The position numbers and the translations under genes are program-made. DNA of 64,000 nt from Euryarchaeota archaeon UBA86 (lineage in GTDB: Archaea > Thermoplasmatota > Poseidoniia > Poseidoniales > Thalassarchaeaceae): the NCBI GenBank assembly GCA_002503055.1, contig DAQX01000026.1, positions 34,598-98,597 on the forward strand, in the 5' to 3' direction. The notes beneath the pieces were generated by a model. It searched no databases. It saw only the letters and a list, made by a program, of their open reading frames with translations, and was not told the origin of the DNA. Numbering within the stretch: position 1 is the stretch's first letter; every line of letters starts with the position of its first letter. This document shows, piece after piece, positions 53,624 to 62,203 of the stretch.

Positions 53624-55924
53624 TCAACTCTCTGTCTGCGGCCTTGCACTGGGCGGTTCTACCGAGCCTTTGCATTCCTCTAGTCTGCGGCGGGCCAAGC
53701 GGTGTTCTGGATCAACATCGAGTACCTTTCTCCATGCCGCCGCAGCGTCTCTGCTCTCGCCTGTCTCATGCAGTATTGCAGCTATCCTGAGCCTAGCATC
53801 AATATGATGGGGGTCGTTTGCTGCGGCGTTCTCGAAGTCTTGCTTGGCATCCTCAATCCTACCGAAGTCGAGGTATAGCAAACCGCGCTGGTACCATGCA
53901 TCCGAATGAGTTGCGTCGATTTGAAGTGCGGCGTTGAGAGGTTTCTCTGCCTGCTCCGGTCGGCCTCTTGCAATTAGGCAGGTCCCAAGATGAACCAGTG
54001 CCATCGTGTGCTCGGGCTTGTACTCCAATAGCGTACGAAGTTCGGCCCCCGCATCTTCCCAGTCGCCATTGCTCATCTGAATCTCTGCTCTCCTTAATCG
54101 AGCAATGTTGAGTTCTGGATATGCGGACACTAAGTGATCAGCATCATCGAGTGCTGATGCTAGATCTCCCTTGAGCAGCAATGCCGAGCAGCGGTTGAGT
54201 CTGGCACGAACATGTTCGGGTTCAGTAGCAATGACTCTGGAGAATAGTGAGATGGCTTCTGTGAGTCTGTTCTGGCGAGCTGCAATCAGCCCTCGAACAA
54301 ATGGAATTGAATTGTGGTCATTGAGTAGGGTAGCTGCCTCAGCGATTAGTGTATCGGCCTGCTCAAGCTTTCCAATATCAAGACATAGTTGAGCTTCCTC
54401 AAGTGGTATTGATGGATGTTCGGGAATTAGTCTGCGGGCTCTAGTCAGTGCAACCTCTGCCTCATTGCTCGCACCTTGGTAGCGAAGTGCTCTGGCCCGG
54501 CCTAGCCATGCAAGGCCGTTTTCTCTGTCTCTTTCTATCGCAGCATCAAATGCGACCATTGCATCGAGTAGAATTATCTGGTCGTGGTTGCCTGTACTGT
54601 CTCGCTCAATCTCTGACTCAAGTAAGTGTAGTCTGCCATCCATCACATGCATTGCAGCGCTTTCCCAAGCCTCCGGAGGAGCTTCATCTAGAACCTTGCG
54701 AGACCAGTCTGGAGAGTCTGCTCTCAGCAGAACCAGGCTCAGTCGCGCCCTAGCCTCTGTATCTTCTGGGTTAGTCTCTAGGCGCTCTTCTAGTACTGCT
54801 CTAGCAGCGTCCAGTCTGCCGGTGTTCTCGAATATCTCGGACTCCAGTAGTACGCCATATTCTCCTAGTGATGTCGCCCTTCGAATACTCTGTAATGCCT
54901 CCTTGGTCCTCTCCTGATCTGCTGAGAGCAGTTTGGCTTGAAGCAACCATGCCTCACCGTTGTCAGGATTCGTTTCTATTGCCTTCTCAACTGATTCAAG
55001 GGCAACTTGAATCTCTCCAATTAGCAAGAGTTTTGCTGCTTTATCGAGCCAGCCTGAGGATGTTTCCGGGTCGACTTTTGTCGGGTCAATCTCTGCGTTT
55101 ACTTCCCGGGCCCGATGAACTATTTCTGAAATCTCGGTCTGAGCCAGAGTTGTGTCAAACTCAACCCCTATGGCATCAAGTCTGAGTTTGTTGCGTTCTG
55201 TCCTCTCATCATCAGTTCCTGTCAATAACAACGCCTGTTCCTTGAGAACTGCAACATCGTCCGGTTCTACCGCTAGGAGCCTCTCTAGTGTTCTGTCCAG
55301 CGCCTCGATATCGCCCTCTTCACGGTGAATCGCTGCAAGTGAGCGTAGTGCGTCTGCGTCTTCGGCGCTGAGATAATGTGCTCTCTGATAGAAGTCGGAG
55401 GCTCGCATCTTACGATCGACTGCGTGGAATAGTTCGCCCATCCTGCGATGTTCGCCGCCGTTCAATTCGAGGTCTTCTGAGTGCATCTCCGACTCATTGA
55501 GTATCGCATCCAGTCGCTCGACCAAAGGAAGTAGACCGGGTACGACTTCCTTGTTGCCATCATCATCAGCTAGCCCGGGGTAATGATCTAGGATGGTCCG
55601 GGCAGCATGGGTTGCGATTGCCACTGCCTCGTTGGAGCTGATGTTGATTCCTTGCTGGAAGAGTAAGTCTTCTGCCGACTCAAGAGATTTGTGAGCATCT
55701 AGTAGTCCCTGAACCTCGGGAGTTTCGCTGAGTACTGTATCTACTCCTCTAGACAAAAGGTCTAGTCGTTGGGAAGTGTACGACAAATCGCCCTGGAGGG
55801 AGCCCATCTTCTCCCTCATCCTCTCACGCTGACGCAGCACCGCCTGGTGTCTGAGCCACAGAGTGAGTAGGGCTATGCCTAGGAGGGCGTAGAGTGCTAG
55901 AACACCCATTGTGATGTTTTCCAT
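53624..55924 (-). CDS. Membrane-anchored TPR protein
   Basis: A 766-residue protein from ATG 55922-55924. One N-terminal membrane segment (VLALYALLGIALLTLWLRH) is followed by a coiled coil. A long array of tetratricopeptide repeats then runs from about residue 170 to the end (RMGELFHAVDRKMRASDFYQRAHYLSAEDADALRSLA, NGEAWLLQAKLLSAD, HSDAWYQRGLLYLDFGRIEDAKQDFENAAANDPHHIDARLRIA and others). Likely a membrane scaffold for a protein complex; partners unknown. It starts 107 bp after the dnaG stop on the same strand. Confidence 0.87.
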   Translation of the reverse strand: MENITMGVLALYALLGIALLTLWLRHQAVLRQRERMREKMGSLQGDLSYTSQRLDLLSRGVDTVLSETPEVQGLLDAHKSLESAEDLLFQQGINISSNEAVAIATHAARTILDHYPGLADDDGNKEVVPGLLPLVERLDAILNESEMHSEDLELNGGEHRRMGELFHAVDRKMRASDFYQRAHYLSAEDADALRSLAAIHREEGDIEALDRTLERLLAVEPDDVAVLKEQALLLTGTDDERTERNKLRLDAIGVEFDTTLAQTEISEIVHRAREVNAEIDPTKVDPETSSGWLDKAAKLLLIGEIQVALESVEKAIETNPDNGEAWLLQAKLLSADQERTKEALQSIRRATSLGEYGVLLESEIFENTGRLDAARAVLEERLETNPEDTEARARLSLVLLRADSPDWSRKVLDEAPPEAWESAAMHVMDGRLHLLESEIERDSTGNHDQIILLDAMVAFDAAIERDRENGLAWLGRARALRYQGASNEAEVALTRARRLIPEHPSIPLEEAQLCLDIGKLEQADTLIAEAATLLNDHNSIPFVRGLIAARQNRLTEAISLFSRVIATEPEHVRARLNRCSALLLKGDLASALDDADHLVSAYPELNIARLRRAEIQMSNGDWEDAGAELRTLLEYKPEHTMALVHLGTCLIARGRPEQAEKPLNAALQIDATHSDAWYQRGLLYLDFGRIEDAKQDFENAAANDPHHIDARLRIAAILHETGESRDAAAAWRKVLDVDPEHRLARRRLEECKGSVEPPSARPQTES

Positions 55925-55992
55925 CCAGCCGCAGCGGAACTGCACGACTTTTGATGGCTTCTGCGGATTCAAAGGCTGACGCGGCCATTGTA

Positions 55993-56011
55993 GGCGGGAC
56001 TATGTCCCGCC
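55993..56011 (-). promoter_or_regulatory. Perfect hairpin between dnaG and the TPR gene
   Basis: GGCGGGAC-TAT-GTCCCGCC, an 8-bp perfect stem with a 3-base loop, lies about 25 bp after the dnaG stop and 70 bp before the TPR start. Could be a transcript-stabilising or terminator-like structure; archaeal terminators do not need hairpins. Confidence 0.45.
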
Positions 56012-56031
56012 GGAAGACCGATTATTTCCAT

Positions 56032-57198
56032 TCAGATATTCTCTGTTGAGAAAGCCTGTACGCCGGCCTTTCGGGTTACGGTTCCTACTGAAGTTCCTAG
56101 CACATTTTCGATGCCGGCTCCTGAAGCCAAATCAAAGATTCGTGCAGTGACCTTGCCAGCGAAGACTAGGCCCTGAGCATTCTCAGAGGAGTTCAGTGCG
56201 GTCTCAAGGCTGCGTGCCCCGATTGGTTCCGAACCGGTCCCGTCCGATTGAACGATGACAGCTTGGTTGCGCTTCAGACCATCGAGCATTCCTGCCCATG
56301 CCTTGATTTCCTCGGGGGCCTCAAGTGCTTCCTGTCCACGCCCTACTGATCGATCGTCGTCAATTTTGATTTCCTTCTGGATTCTAGCGACTACCTTTCC
56401 GGCAGTCTCTTTCTGAGCCAGGGCCTTCGTTACGACCTTCATTTCGAGGTGTTCAACCTCTCGACTGGTCGGTGCGAAAGCAACATGTGTCAGGCTGTTT
56501 CCAAGTTCTCCACTAATCTCCATGAGTAGTAGTTTTCCGCCGCGGTCACCATCAAGGAAGGCTGTCACCGTCTTCTTGCCCTTGGCAAGTTTGGCTAGTT
56601 CCGGATTGATTCCGGAACCCATGGTGGCAATGGCGTTCTTGATGTCGTACTTCAGCAGGTTTCGTACATCGTTGCGACCCTCGACGATGATAATCGCCTC
56701 AGATTCACTGACGTTTGGTCCTGCGGTCATTCCTTTGTATTCAGATTCTTTCTCCAGATTAAGGACTGTGCGAACCTCATCGAGGATGTTTCTCGACTCG
56801 TCGGCACCTGAGTTGACGATATCTAGCAGGAGTTGTTTGGCCCTGTCGATTACCGTATCCTTCTTGGCTGAGCGGATGTTCTCGATTCGCTTTACCTTGA
56901 TGACTGACTTGCAGGGTCCAATCCTGTCGATTGTCTCCAATGCTGCGCCAATCACCGCGGTGCTAACTTGGTCAATAGAAGAAGAGAGTTGAATCTCCCC
57001 GTTCACCTTGCCCTTGTGCTGGTGTAGTATTACGTCGACATGGCCGATTCTTCCGGTTCGCTGCAGCTTGCGCAGTTGTAGCTCCTCACCGAGTAATCCC
57101 TCGGTTTGGCCGAAAATCGCCCCTACGACGTCTTTGCGCGCGACTGTTCCGTCTGTGCGGATTGTCGCGTGTATCACGTATTTTCCTTCGTTTGTCAT
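56032..57198 (-). CDS. dnaG: Archaeal DnaG (TOPRIM) protein
   Basis: A 388-residue archaeal DnaG. The N-terminal conserved domain (YVIHATIRTDGTVARKDVVGAIFGQTEGLLGEELQLRKLQ) is followed by a TOPRIM domain with IIIVEGRNDVRNL and the metal-binding DGDRGG. In archaea this protein associates with the exosome and has been found able to prime DNA synthesis. A TOPRIM fold and a helical C-terminal half match the family. A Shine-Dalgarno AAGGAGA lies nine to twelve bases before the ATG. Confidence 0.95.
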   Translation of the reverse strand: MTNEGKYVIHATIRTDGTVARKDVVGAIFGQTEGLLGEELQLRKLQRTGRIGHVDVILHQHKGKVNGEIQLSSSIDQVSTAVIGAALETIDRIGPCKSVIKVKRIENIRSAKKDTVIDRAKQLLLDIVNSGADESRNILDEVRTVLNLEKESEYKGMTAGPNVSESEAIIIVEGRNDVRNLLKYDIKNAIATMGSGINPELAKLAKGKKTVTAFLDGDRGGKLLLMEISGELGNSLTHVAFAPTSREVEHLEMKVVTKALAQKETAGKVVARIQKEIKIDDDRSVGRGQEALEAPEEIKAWAGMLDGLKRNQAVIVQSDGTGSEPIGARSLETALNSSENAQGLVFAGKVTARIFDLASGAGIENVLGTSVGTVTRKAGVQAFSTENI

Positions 57199-57205
57199 TG
57201 TATAT

Positions 57206-57312
57206 TCTCCTTAGGCTCTCGGCCCCACTTTCGGGGCCTCGCTCCCGGTTTTCGCCAATTGGCGGTTCGGTGGATGGGCGCAAAACGCCCGCGAGTGTGG
57301 CAGAGTACCTGC
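57206..57312 (-). promoter_or_regulatory. Structured leader of dnaG
   Basis: The 223-bp gap between dnaG and the divergent TerB-like gene is GC-rich and folds strongly. From the dnaG side: Shine-Dalgarno AAGGAGA (57206-57212), GGCCCC/GGGGCC (57221-57238), palindrome CGCCAATTGGCG (57253-57264), GGGCG/CGCCC (57276-57290), all closed by CTCGC/GCGAG (57238-57242 and 57291-57295). It could be a regulatory leader or a separate RNA in either direction. Confidence 0.4.
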
Positions 57313-57421
57313 AATCCGTGCGACTCGGGTACCCTTCATGAACGCTACTGTTTGGTTAGTCGACTATTATCGATAGTAGATGTTCGCGAGGAATTAAGGT
57401 ACTCGGCGCCAATCGCATTGC

Positions 57422-57892
57422 ATGGAGGCGGGCATTGGGGATTGTCTGGAGGTTTTCCGTGGGGCCACAAGATTGGCCTTACGTGACGGTCATCTCTCAA
57501 ACGGCGAGAAGCGTCTTCTAGTCAAGTTGGCTCATGTACTTAGATTGGAGGAGGATGAGCCTCGAATGGTGTATGATTCAGTGATTGAGAACACAGAGCA
57601 ACTCATGGGTGGCAGAGAATTGGGTGATCAAGAGAAAATGATGGTATACGAGCAGGTGTTAGAGGCCGTGCTGATTCACACTGACAGATCTGAGGACGAA
57701 TTAATGATGGTTGCCTATTTGCGAAAGGCTTTCCAGATTAGTGATGCAGAGCATCGAGCCATCACTCGCAGTCTAGACCGTCAGTTGGAACAGACAATTC
57801 ATCGCAATGTATTGCAGGATTTCCGCATGCGTCTCGATGACACCATGGAGAAGATTGGTGGCATCTTCGACCGAATTGGGATACAGATTTGA
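57422..57892 (+). CDS. TerB-like helical protein
   Basis: A 156-residue all-helical protein. RGATRLALRDGHLSNGEKRLLVKLAHVLRLEEDEPRMVYDSV, and a second similar half (YEQVLEAVLIHTDRSEDELMMVAYLRKAFQISDAEHR), match the TerB-like DG-x-[LI]-x-x-x-E pattern with a DG-less second copy. The role of single TerB-like proteins in archaea is not known. It begins a run of small genes with 57900 and 58583. Confidence 0.6.
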   Translation: MEAGIGDCLEVFRGATRLALRDGHLSNGEKRLLVKLAHVLRLEEDEPRMVYDSVIENTEQLMGGRELGDQEKMMVYEQVLEAVLIHTDRSEDELMMVAYLRKAFQISDAEHRAITRSLDRQLEQTIHRNVLQDFRMRLDDTMEKIGGIFDRIGIQI

Positions 57893-57899
57893 GGTTCTT

Positions 57900-58550
57900 A
57901 TGGCCCAGACCGAATCGCTTGATGAATTCCTCGATTCTCAGCCTCTACGAATCCACCGTTCTGACCGTAAATTGGCCAAGATGGTTCGTGAGGCATACCC
58001 CATTGGAGTTCCTGCTCTAATCATGAAATCAAGTACCGACCGATTGGGTGAATCCGCGGGATACGAGTTTCACCTCGGAACGCCCGATGAGCTTCTCCGG
58101 CGATTGGCATCCTGGTTGCTCACCGGAGCATTGGACGATCAACGAATCCTCTTGCGTTTGGTTGGTCGACTTTGGGCACGGCATGGACGTGAGGATGTTG
58201 CTCTAGCAGCCTTGCTGTTAGCCAATCTAGATCATGCTTCGCTGGGCACGGACCCTTGGCAGGTGCTTTCCTCTTCAATTCGAGAGACTGAGCCTGCAGA
58301 AGCCCTGTTACTGAGTATTGAGGAATTGGTCCGGGCTGGTCGTGAGATTCCTGCTGATGAAGTCGTAATAGGCTGGTGCCAGACTAGGCGAGTAGATGGG
58401 CATCTGGCAATATTGGTGGCACATGCGGGCTCTCTCAATGCACAACGCCCGAGTGAAGGTGTGCTTGAGGCCTTAGGCACTGTCGAGATTCCTACCGGAG
58501 ATTCACTACTTGGTAGAATAATGGACAGAATGGTTTCATCGCAAGCGTAG
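57900..58550 (+). CDS. Uncharacterised helical-repeat protein
   Basis: A 216-residue protein from ATG 57900, eight bases after the TerB-like stop. Repeated Leu/Ala-rich helices (DELLRRLASWLLTGALDDQRILLRLVGRLWARHGREDVALAALLLANLDHASLG) recall HEAT/DNA-alkylation-repair solenoids, but no family is certain. The conserved WARHGREDVALAALLLAN segment is the best anchor for searches. A longer upstream in-frame start overlaps the previous gene and is rejected. Confidence 0.55.
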   Translation: MAQTESLDEFLDSQPLRIHRSDRKLAKMVREAYPIGVPALIMKSSTDRLGESAGYEFHLGTPDELLRRLASWLLTGALDDQRILLRLVGRLWARHGREDVALAALLLANLDHASLGTDPWQVLSSSIRETEPAEALLLSIEELVRAGREIPADEVVIGWCQTRRVDGHLAILVAHAGSLNAQRPSEGVLEALGTVEIPTGDSLLGRIMDRMVSSQA

Positions 58551-58582
58551 TACTGATGTTTGTTGACGATAGCGGGTGAGGC

Positions 58583-58792
58583 ATGAGTAGTCGTCTGCTA
58601 CCCTCGGATGATCCGATTGCAGAGCAGGTCCTAGAATGGACCATTCAGCGTGATGCTCAAGATATTCGGCAGTTAATGCGATGGATGGAAACCAAGCGCT
58701 CTAGAAAAGATAGGGCTGCATTACTGAATCGTTCTCTGGACTTGATGGATGAAATTCAGCATGCGCTACGCCGACTCGATGAGCTACGGTGA
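58583..58792 (+). CDS. Small helical protein of 69 residues
   Basis: Begins MSSRLLPSDDPIAEQVLEW and ends with a charged helix rich in Arg, Glu and Leu (RKDRAALLNRSLDLMDEIQ). ATG start with a GGTGAG purine stretch about six bases upstream. Not recognised. It ends five bases before the MobA-like start, so the run 57422-59360 is probably one transcript. Confidence 0.5.
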   Translation: MSSRLLPSDDPIAEQVLEWTIQRDAQDIRQLMRWMETKRSRKDRAALLNRSLDLMDEIQHALRRLDELR

Positions 58793-58796
58793 TTGC

Positions 58797-59360
58797 ATGA
58801 GGTCACTGATACTCGCTGGAGGGCGCTCATCGAGAATGGGTCGCGATAAGGCATTGATTGAAATTGATGGTGAGGCTTGCATCGCGCGCATTGCTATGGC
58901 CTTGGCTGAAGCGGGGCGTGAGCCGATTCGAATTGCGGTGGCAGAACCTGAGGATGTCGAATCTTATGGTGCGGTTATTGACCCACAGATAGAAGTCGAA
59001 TGGGTGTTGGATGCTGAGCCTTATTCGGGCCCAATTGAAGCGTTAGTTGAGGCCTTTGAAGATCCATTGATTGTGTCGGAAACAATTCAACTTGCCCCTG
59101 TAGATGTTCCTTGGGTAGAATCGGGACTATTCGTATCACTCGAGGATGCTTTGGCTTCCTCGGACTTTCTAGTCATGCCGAGTGATGGTGTTTGGAATCA
59201 CCCCTTACTGGCTTTAGTTCGACCAGATTTGGTTCTCAGTAGGCTTGTTTCAGGTGATCGTAGGCCCCTCCACTTGCAGTTCGCAGAAATGCCGCACTCA
59301 ATTCTGCTCGAGGATGCTGAGATGCTCAGGAATGTCAATCAACCTGAGGATCTAAAGTGA
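58797..59360 (+). CDS. mobA: MobA-like nucleotidyltransferase
   Basis: A 187-residue Rossmann-like NTP transferase. LILAGGRSSRMGRDKALIEIDG is the signature of molybdenum-cofactor guanylyltransferase MobA, with QLAPVDVPWV carrying the usual metal Asp. It would attach GMP to molybdopterin. The ATG at 58797 is chosen; an upstream in-frame start overlaps the previous gene. It overlaps purN by nine bases, tail to tail. Confidence 0.88.
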   Translation: MRSLILAGGRSSRMGRDKALIEIDGEACIARIAMALAEAGREPIRIAVAEPEDVESYGAVIDPQIEVEWVLDAEPYSGPIEALVEAFEDPLIVSETIQLAPVDVPWVESGLFVSLEDALASSDFLVMPSDGVWNHPLLALVRPDLVLSRLVSGDRRPLHLQFAEMPHSILLEDAEMLRNVNQPEDLK

Positions 59361-59984
59361 AATCTGGCCCGAACAAAGTCTGTCCAGGGTTTCAGGATAC
59401 AACACATGCTCAACTTGTTTGATTCTCTCTTGCAGTGAGGTCTCATCGTCTCCTTCGTTCACATCGACTTGTACCTGAGCGAGTATTGGGCCTGTATCTA
59501 CACCCTCGTCGACCATATGTACGGTACAACCAGACACGTCAACACCTGCTGTGAGTACATCGCGGTGCGCATGAGCGCCCGGGAAATCTGGGAGTAATGA
59601 AGGATGTATGTTGACTAATCTCCCCTTCCAGCGTCTCACAAACCAAGGTGTCAGGATTCGCATATAACCGCTGAGTACGACTAGTTCGATGTCATGCTCC
59701 CCTAGTGCTGCATGCACCAGTCTTTCATGGGTGACGCGTCGCTCCTTGGCTTCGGCTTCCATAGGTATGGGAATTCCTAGACTTGGGACACCTGCATCAA
59801 TGCTGTGCTGTAGACCATCAGCATCCTCTTTGTCTGCGATGACCAATGTTGTTTGGTGTGTCCTCGAGGTCCTCTGATATTGGAGTAGTGCGGCCAATCC
59901 AGAGCCGCCCCCAGAAATCATTACAGCGACTCTGATTGGGTCTTCAAGTGAGCCTGTTCTCGGCAGTACGAAGTCGTCGCTCAT
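59352..59984 (-). CDS. purN: Phosphoribosylglycinamide formyltransferase
   Basis: A 210-residue enzyme from ATG 59982-59984 transferring a formyl group from N10-formyl-THF to GAR in purine synthesis. Conserved motifs include SGGGSGLAALL (phosphate), VLSGYMRILTPWFV, NIHPSLLPDFPGAHAH with the catalytic Asn and His, and VDTGPILAQ with the catalytic Asp. A longer start at 60029 is possible but not needed. Confidence 0.93.
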   Translation of the reverse strand: MSDDFVLPRTGSLEDPIRVAVMISGGGSGLAALLQYQRTSRTHQTTLVIADKEDADGLQHSIDAGVPSLGIPIPMEAEAKERRVTHERLVHAALGEHDIELVVLSGYMRILTPWFVRRWKGRLVNIHPSLLPDFPGAHAHRDVLTAGVDVSGCTVHMVDEGVDTGPILAQVQVDVNEGDDETSLQERIKQVEHVLYPETLDRLCSGQISL

Positions 59985-60078
59985 GACCACTACGAGGGCA
60001 GGTAGGGCTTGAGAATTGGGGATAGGCATCTAAGGTCGAACACTCGGTTTTATCGCTATAATCCGGCCGCGAGATATT

Positions 60079-60564
60079 GTGGAACGCCTTCAGACCATTG
60101 ATGAGGTAGTCGAGAAGTACTGTGTCGCCAGCAGCCCCGCGAAGAGCAAGTTCTATGTCGGCCTAGGGATGATGTTTCTTGGATTCGCTGTAATCGGCAT
60201 CTGGGTTCCCGGCTGGCCGACTGTATCATGGGCGGTTCCAGCCGCATTCCTATTCTCAATGTCCAGCGAAAAGATGTTCAGGATGACTCTGACAAATCGC
60301 TACTTCGGGGTTGCCATGTTCGAGTATTATGCTACAGGTAAGACCATTCCTAAGCATGCCAAGTACGGTACTGTAGGCCTTATTGCAGGCATGACTTCTG
60401 TCTCATCATATTTCGTATGGTTCGTATCAACAAAGGGCGAGGGGGTGCTTAACGACCCCTCTTCTTGGAATGGCGAAGATCCTGGATTCGGTGCTGCTAC
60501 TGTCATACTTGTAGGCCTGATTGGTATGTGGTATGTCGGACTTAAGGTTCCGACCAGAGAGTAG
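60079..60564 (+). CDS. DUF454 (YbaN-like) inner-membrane protein
   Basis: A 161-residue membrane protein with GTG start. GLGMMFLGFAVIGIWVPGWPTVSWAVPAAFLFSMSSEKMFRMTLTNRYFG matches the YbaN/DUF454 pattern (Gly-rich helix, Pro-Trp-Pro turn, F-x-x-S-S, then R-x-F-G). Two more hydrophobic segments follow. Function unknown. Confidence 0.82.
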   Translation: MERLQTIDEVVEKYCVASSPAKSKFYVGLGMMFLGFAVIGIWVPGWPTVSWAVPAAFLFSMSSEKMFRMTLTNRYFGVAMFEYYATGKTIPKHAKYGTVGLIAGMTSVSSYFVWFVSTKGEGVLNDPSSWNGEDPGFGAATVILVGLIGMWYVGLKVPTRE

Positions 60565-60567
60565 ATT

Positions 60568-61362
60568 ATGTCTAGTATTGTGGTGCAAGGACACCGATTC
60601 CATTACCTTGAACATGCGGGCGAAGGAGTGCCGGTCCTACTGCTCTGTAGTACCGGATTAGACTCGAGGCAATGGAACGACTTATTGCCGATGTTGGGCA
60701 AAAGGGGGGCGATTTGTCTTCACTATCTTTGCTACCCTATGACGGATAGCTGGACTGGCGAAGAAGAAATTGATTCTTCATTAGACTATGATGCTGCAGA
60801 GGTTCTTCTTCTCAATCAAAGTGGTGCGGTGGACATAATTGCACACTCTTATGGGGGATTCATTGCATTGAGATTGGCTAAAAATCACCCAGATAGGATT
60901 CGTAGAATAGCCATCCATGAACCTACGGTCTGGGGCTGTCTACAACATACAAACAAGGACGAATTGAAGAATGAATTTGGAGAAGTCGTTGAGACCTTCT
61001 TCACGGAAGGATTGCAACCGGAAGAATTCCTACAAGACTTCGTAGATTACTGGAACGATATTGGCACTTGGGAATTGATGCCCGAACATAGGAAACAGAT
61101 GTGGAGGAATCTGCAACCAAAGATACTGAGTGAGGTGCGTCTGCTGTGCTATGATAAGACTCCTCCATCATACTATTCTTCCATACGTCATCCAATCCTG
61201 ATTACTCTCAGTAAAGAGACACCCCCTCATCAATTTGAGGCTTGTACGATTCTTTCATCGATACTTGAGAATGTGAGAGTAGTCGATGTACCTGGAGGAC
61301 ACATGGGAGTAATTACCAGATCCCAAGTAGTAATGCCACATCTGGCTAATTGGGTTGAGTAG
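60568..61362 (+). CDS. Alpha/beta-hydrolase fold protein
   Basis: A 264-residue hydrolase of the broad alpha/beta fold. Nucleophile S94 sits in IAHSYGGFIAL; an oxyanion-like GLDSRQWNDLLPML precedes it, and the catalytic His lies in VPGGHMG near the end. The acid residue is not certain. No signal peptide, so cytoplasmic. Substrate unknown. Starts four bases after DUF454, suggesting joint transcription. Confidence 0.85.
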   Translation: MSSIVVQGHRFHYLEHAGEGVPVLLLCSTGLDSRQWNDLLPMLGKRGAICLHYLCYPMTDSWTGEEEIDSSLDYDAAEVLLLNQSGAVDIIAHSYGGFIALRLAKNHPDRIRRIAIHEPTVWGCLQHTNKDELKNEFGEVVETFFTEGLQPEEFLQDFVDYWNDIGTWELMPEHRKQMWRNLQPKILSEVRLLCYDKTPPSYYSSIRHPILITLSKETPPHQFEACTILSSILENVRVVDVPGGHMGVITRSQVVMPHLANWVE

Positions 61363-61363
61363 T

Positions 61364-62098
61364 CTAGTCCTTGGGTCCCCAAGGAGTAATCTGTCGCGTG
61401 AGGCCGAGCCTGTGTGTGAATAAGAATCTCAGATTGAGTAATCCGTCCCCCCATGTATTGATTTCAGCCTCGCCAACACGAGGGCGGTAAGGGACGCTGA
61501 TCTCTTTGGTATTCTGCTTGCCCAGATAGCGTCGTGCGCGAATCTTGAATTCCTGTGACAGTGGCATTCCGTCGTGCTTTGGCCTAATGCGCTCGTCCTC
61601 GAAAATCGACTTACGGAATACCCACATGCCGCTTTGTGAGTCGTGTATTCCGTACCAATAGAGTATCTTGGCTGTTGTAGAAAGAACCCAGTTACCAAAC
61701 CCGTGCACTCCTGGCATGGCTCCCTCTTCTGCTCTGCGTAACCTGTCGCAGGTAATCCACTGTAAATTTTCGCTGACTAACTTGTGAACCAAGTCTGGGA
61801 CCTCTTCGCCTGGATATGTACAGTCAGCGTCCATGGTGACGATGATATCTCCGGCGGCCATTGCAAAACCGGTCTTGTATGCCCTACCGTATCCCTTGCG
61901 AGGCTCTAGATAGACAGTAGCGCCCTCTGATTCTGCCAGTTCCCTAGTGCGGTCAGTCGAGTTACCATCGACAATCAAGAAGTCGAGTTTGTCGCACCAA
62001 CCATCGTTTGGAACTGAACGAATCGTGTCGACGATGGCTGCCTCCTCGTTGCGGGTCGGAATGACCACGGTCACATGTACAGGTAGAGTCTCGGCCAT
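61364..62098 (-). CDS. Family 2 glycosyltransferase
   Basis: A 244-residue GT2 enzyme from ATG 62096-62098. TVVIPTRNEEAAIVDTIRSV, DFLIVDGNSTDRT, the DxD metal motif in VTMDADCTYPGEE, and the GKQ-type C-terminus with conserved RLGLTRQI are typical of dolichol-phosphate mannose/glucose synthases. A transmembrane helix is not clear. It probably makes lipid-linked sugars for protein glycosylation. Divergent from the GT4 gene with 105 bp between. Confidence 0.88.
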   Translation of the reverse strand: MAETLPVHVTVVIPTRNEEAAIVDTIRSVPNDGWCDKLDFLIVDGNSTDRTRELAESEGATVYLEPRKGYGRAYKTGFAMAAGDIIVTMDADCTYPGEEVPDLVHKLVSENLQWITCDRLRRAEEGAMPGVHGFGNWVLSTTAKILYWYGIHDSQSGMWVFRKSIFEDERIRPKHDGMPLSQEFKIRARRYLGKQNTKEISVPYRPRVGEAEINTWGDGLLNLRFLFTHRLGLTRQITPWGPKD

Positions 62099-62203
62099 GC
62101 TATCGAAGTCGCCCACCCAAGTCCTCGTTTTGAACAATACGAATCGCTGCCCCGGGGTCGTGCTCTTGAAATGCGGGCGCTGAGCCGCGAATACGGCGAT
62201 TCC

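Noticed and set aside
57297..57343. Possible tRNA beside dnaG
   Set aside because: An 11-base match to the tRNA-Cys 5' half (GTGGCAGAGTA) and a perfect GCAG/CTGC D-arm-like hairpin are present, but the anticodon loop lacks U33 and no T arm or acceptor stem can be formed.
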